NCBI RefSeq assembly: GCF_045679555.1
Contig: NC_092115.1
Location: 39,011,228 to 39,075,227 of the forward strand
Direction: 5' to 3'
Origin: Salvelinus alpinus
Lineage: Eukaryota > Chordata > Actinopteri > Salmoniformes > Salmonidae
DNA: 64,000 nt
Shown here: piece after piece, positions 62,573 to 64,000 of the stretch
Position numbering within the stretch: the stretch's first letter is position 1
Layout of the letters: each line of letters opens with the position of its first letter
Program-made: the position numbers and the translations under genes
The notes under the pieces: generated by a model
The model's database searches: none
What the model saw: only the letters and a program-made list of their open reading frames with translations
What the model was told of the DNA's origin: nothing

Positions 62573-64000
62573 CTAAAACAGAATGTTTGGGGAGAATGTT
62601 TGAAAATTCGATTCTGGAATAATGAATGGTGTGATTTGGGTGACAGTGGATTCGTTTTTATAAAGCGTATGGTGGCAGTGTATGGCACAACGGAGTGAAG
62701 CAGCATGAAGCAGACTATCATGCAGAAGAAGCAGCAGCCTCTACAGCTCACGCCACCCCTTCTCAAACCCCATTGGGAGGAAACAAAGCAGCGCTGACCT
62801 TAGATCAGTGCGGTTATTAGCCTATTCCTGAACATTCGAATTGTTCCGAATCCACACAGTCCAAACAAAATGGGCCATTAGAGGCCCACACTGGCACGCA
62901 CCCGGCAAAGGGGACGTTTTAAACAAACACCCGTGAAATTAGCTCGCGAAGGAGAGCAGAAATTAATTGGGTGAAACACAGTATTTTGACTGGCGCGAGA
63001 TGGTGATGTCTGGCTGGCCGTTTGGACACACACACACGCACGCACACACCAGGCAGTATAGGGAGAACTACTGCAGCATAGGGAAAACAACCTATAGGCT
63101 ACGTATTTTGGTATTGCATGAACATACAGATGGAAAATGGCATCATAGCCACACAAAAAACACAAGCACACTGAGTCAAGCAATGGGACGGTAACAAGGC
63201 ACATCTATATGCATATGAGCCTTATGGTGGTGTTATTTGTCTAGGATTTAAGACCCGGATAGAACGTCTCGAGGTGTCACTCAGAGCGCAAGGTAAGCGC
63301 TGCCCGAGACACACTCGCACACAGGAACCACAGGCAGCCTCAGGTATGTGTGCGAGACAGAGCGTGGCAGCGAGATAATGGCAACAATCAACAGTAGCAG
63401 CAGAGAAACAGGCAGAGTATAAACAACATCACAGGCTTTTTGAAACGGTTACGCATTCTGTAAAACCTGTCAAACACATTCTTCCTCTGTCAAATAGCCT
63501 ATCAAATGAAGTAAATTTTCCATATTAGGCCAATGGCTTTACTGGCAGAAATTTTAGGCTGATTAACAAGGCCTAGGCTTCCATTTTCTAAAACAAATAT
63601 GACTTGGCCTAGGTCTAAAGAGAAGAGGGTTTGGGAATTTTTCTTAACTAAAATGTAACTGTCAGTGGTAGACTAAAAGGCTAATTTCAGTAATACCTAC
63701 TAAATGCCCTCTTCTTTCAGTGTTCGATGGTAAAATTGGCCAACACATCCCATTGACATCCCTCCTCCGCGTACACTTCGCCAATGTCATAGAAAACGAA
63801 AGCAAGCCATCATCACGAGCAACCGAGTGCCTGCAATTATCAGCCATTTCCCTGCGTAATTGCGCTGGTAAGAGCTCTCTTAGTGATGCAGGACTACACT
63901 CTCATGCAGTGATGCAGGACCACACATTGGAAAGATTTGGAGGAGAAATAATTGAAATTATTTAAAAAATTTATCACGAATTTGAATGCTAATATTCAGA
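62573..64000. other. Region upstream of gad1 coding exon 2, no coding exon recognised
   Basis: I searched the minus strand for an ATG exon like the GAD67 N-terminus that ends in phase 1, and found none. Plus-strand splice-like signals at 63292 and 63720-63867 are noted among the findings. A short CA-type repeat is at 63027-63048. Confidence 0.45.

Noticed and set aside
63662-63847. Minus-strand ORF starting MADNCRHSV as the first coding exon of gad1
   Set aside because: The residues do not resemble the Ser/Pro/Asn-rich GAD67 N-terminus, and the expected phase-1 donor is not convincing.

Overview
The window is nuclear DNA from a salmonid fish (trout, salmon or char type). It carries spliced vertebrate genes embedded in typical salmonid repeats: several Tc1/mariner families including one with Sleeping Beauty type ends, tRNA-derived SINEs of the HpaI and related types, L2-like LINE ends, small inverted-repeat DNA elements, and very long CA/TG microsatellites. 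The species cannot be fixed from the sequence.

Two genes are recognised, both on the minus strand. gorasp2 (Golgi reassembly stacking protein 2, GRASP55) lies at 9442-15038. All ten coding exons can be assembled in frame to 431 residues plus a stop. gad1 (glutamate decarboxylase 1, GAD67) has its stop codon at 29086, and fifteen coding exons are found up to 62572. The exon with the start codon was not found and is probably beyond the right edge or too diverged. The order and tandem orientation gad1 then gorasp2 match what I recall of the mammalian GAD1-GORASP2 neighbourhood. One protein makes GABA in neurons and the other tethers Golgi cisternae, so they are neighbours by synteny and not a functional unit.

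Layout: 1-9.4 kb is repeats with no recognised gene. 9.4-15 kb is gorasp2, with a Tc1 element in intron 6. 15-27 kb is intergenic and full of nested Tc1, LINE and SINE remains. 27.3-29.1 kb is the probable gad1 3' untranslated region. 29.1-42.5 kb holds the compact gad1 exons, with at least eight long dinucleotide tracts and two Tc1 elements in the introns. 42.85-59.71 kb is one continuous 36-bp minisatellite of roughly 470 copies inside the intron of about 20 kb between gad1 coding exons 2 and 3. 59.7-64 kb holds gad1 coding exon 2, single-copy looking intron sequence and candidate regulatory sites.

The most unusual structure is the intronic minisatellite. Its unit is a multiple of three, so one minus-strand frame (the sense strand of gad1) stays open as a 12-residue repeat for up to 591 codons. 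The array has higher-order structure: blocks recur at offsets of about 1.1, 1.8, 2.9, 4.3 and 5.7 kb. A second, independent minisatellite at 17531-18168 was made by tandem amplification of a 90-bp piece of a Tc1 transposase catalytic region.
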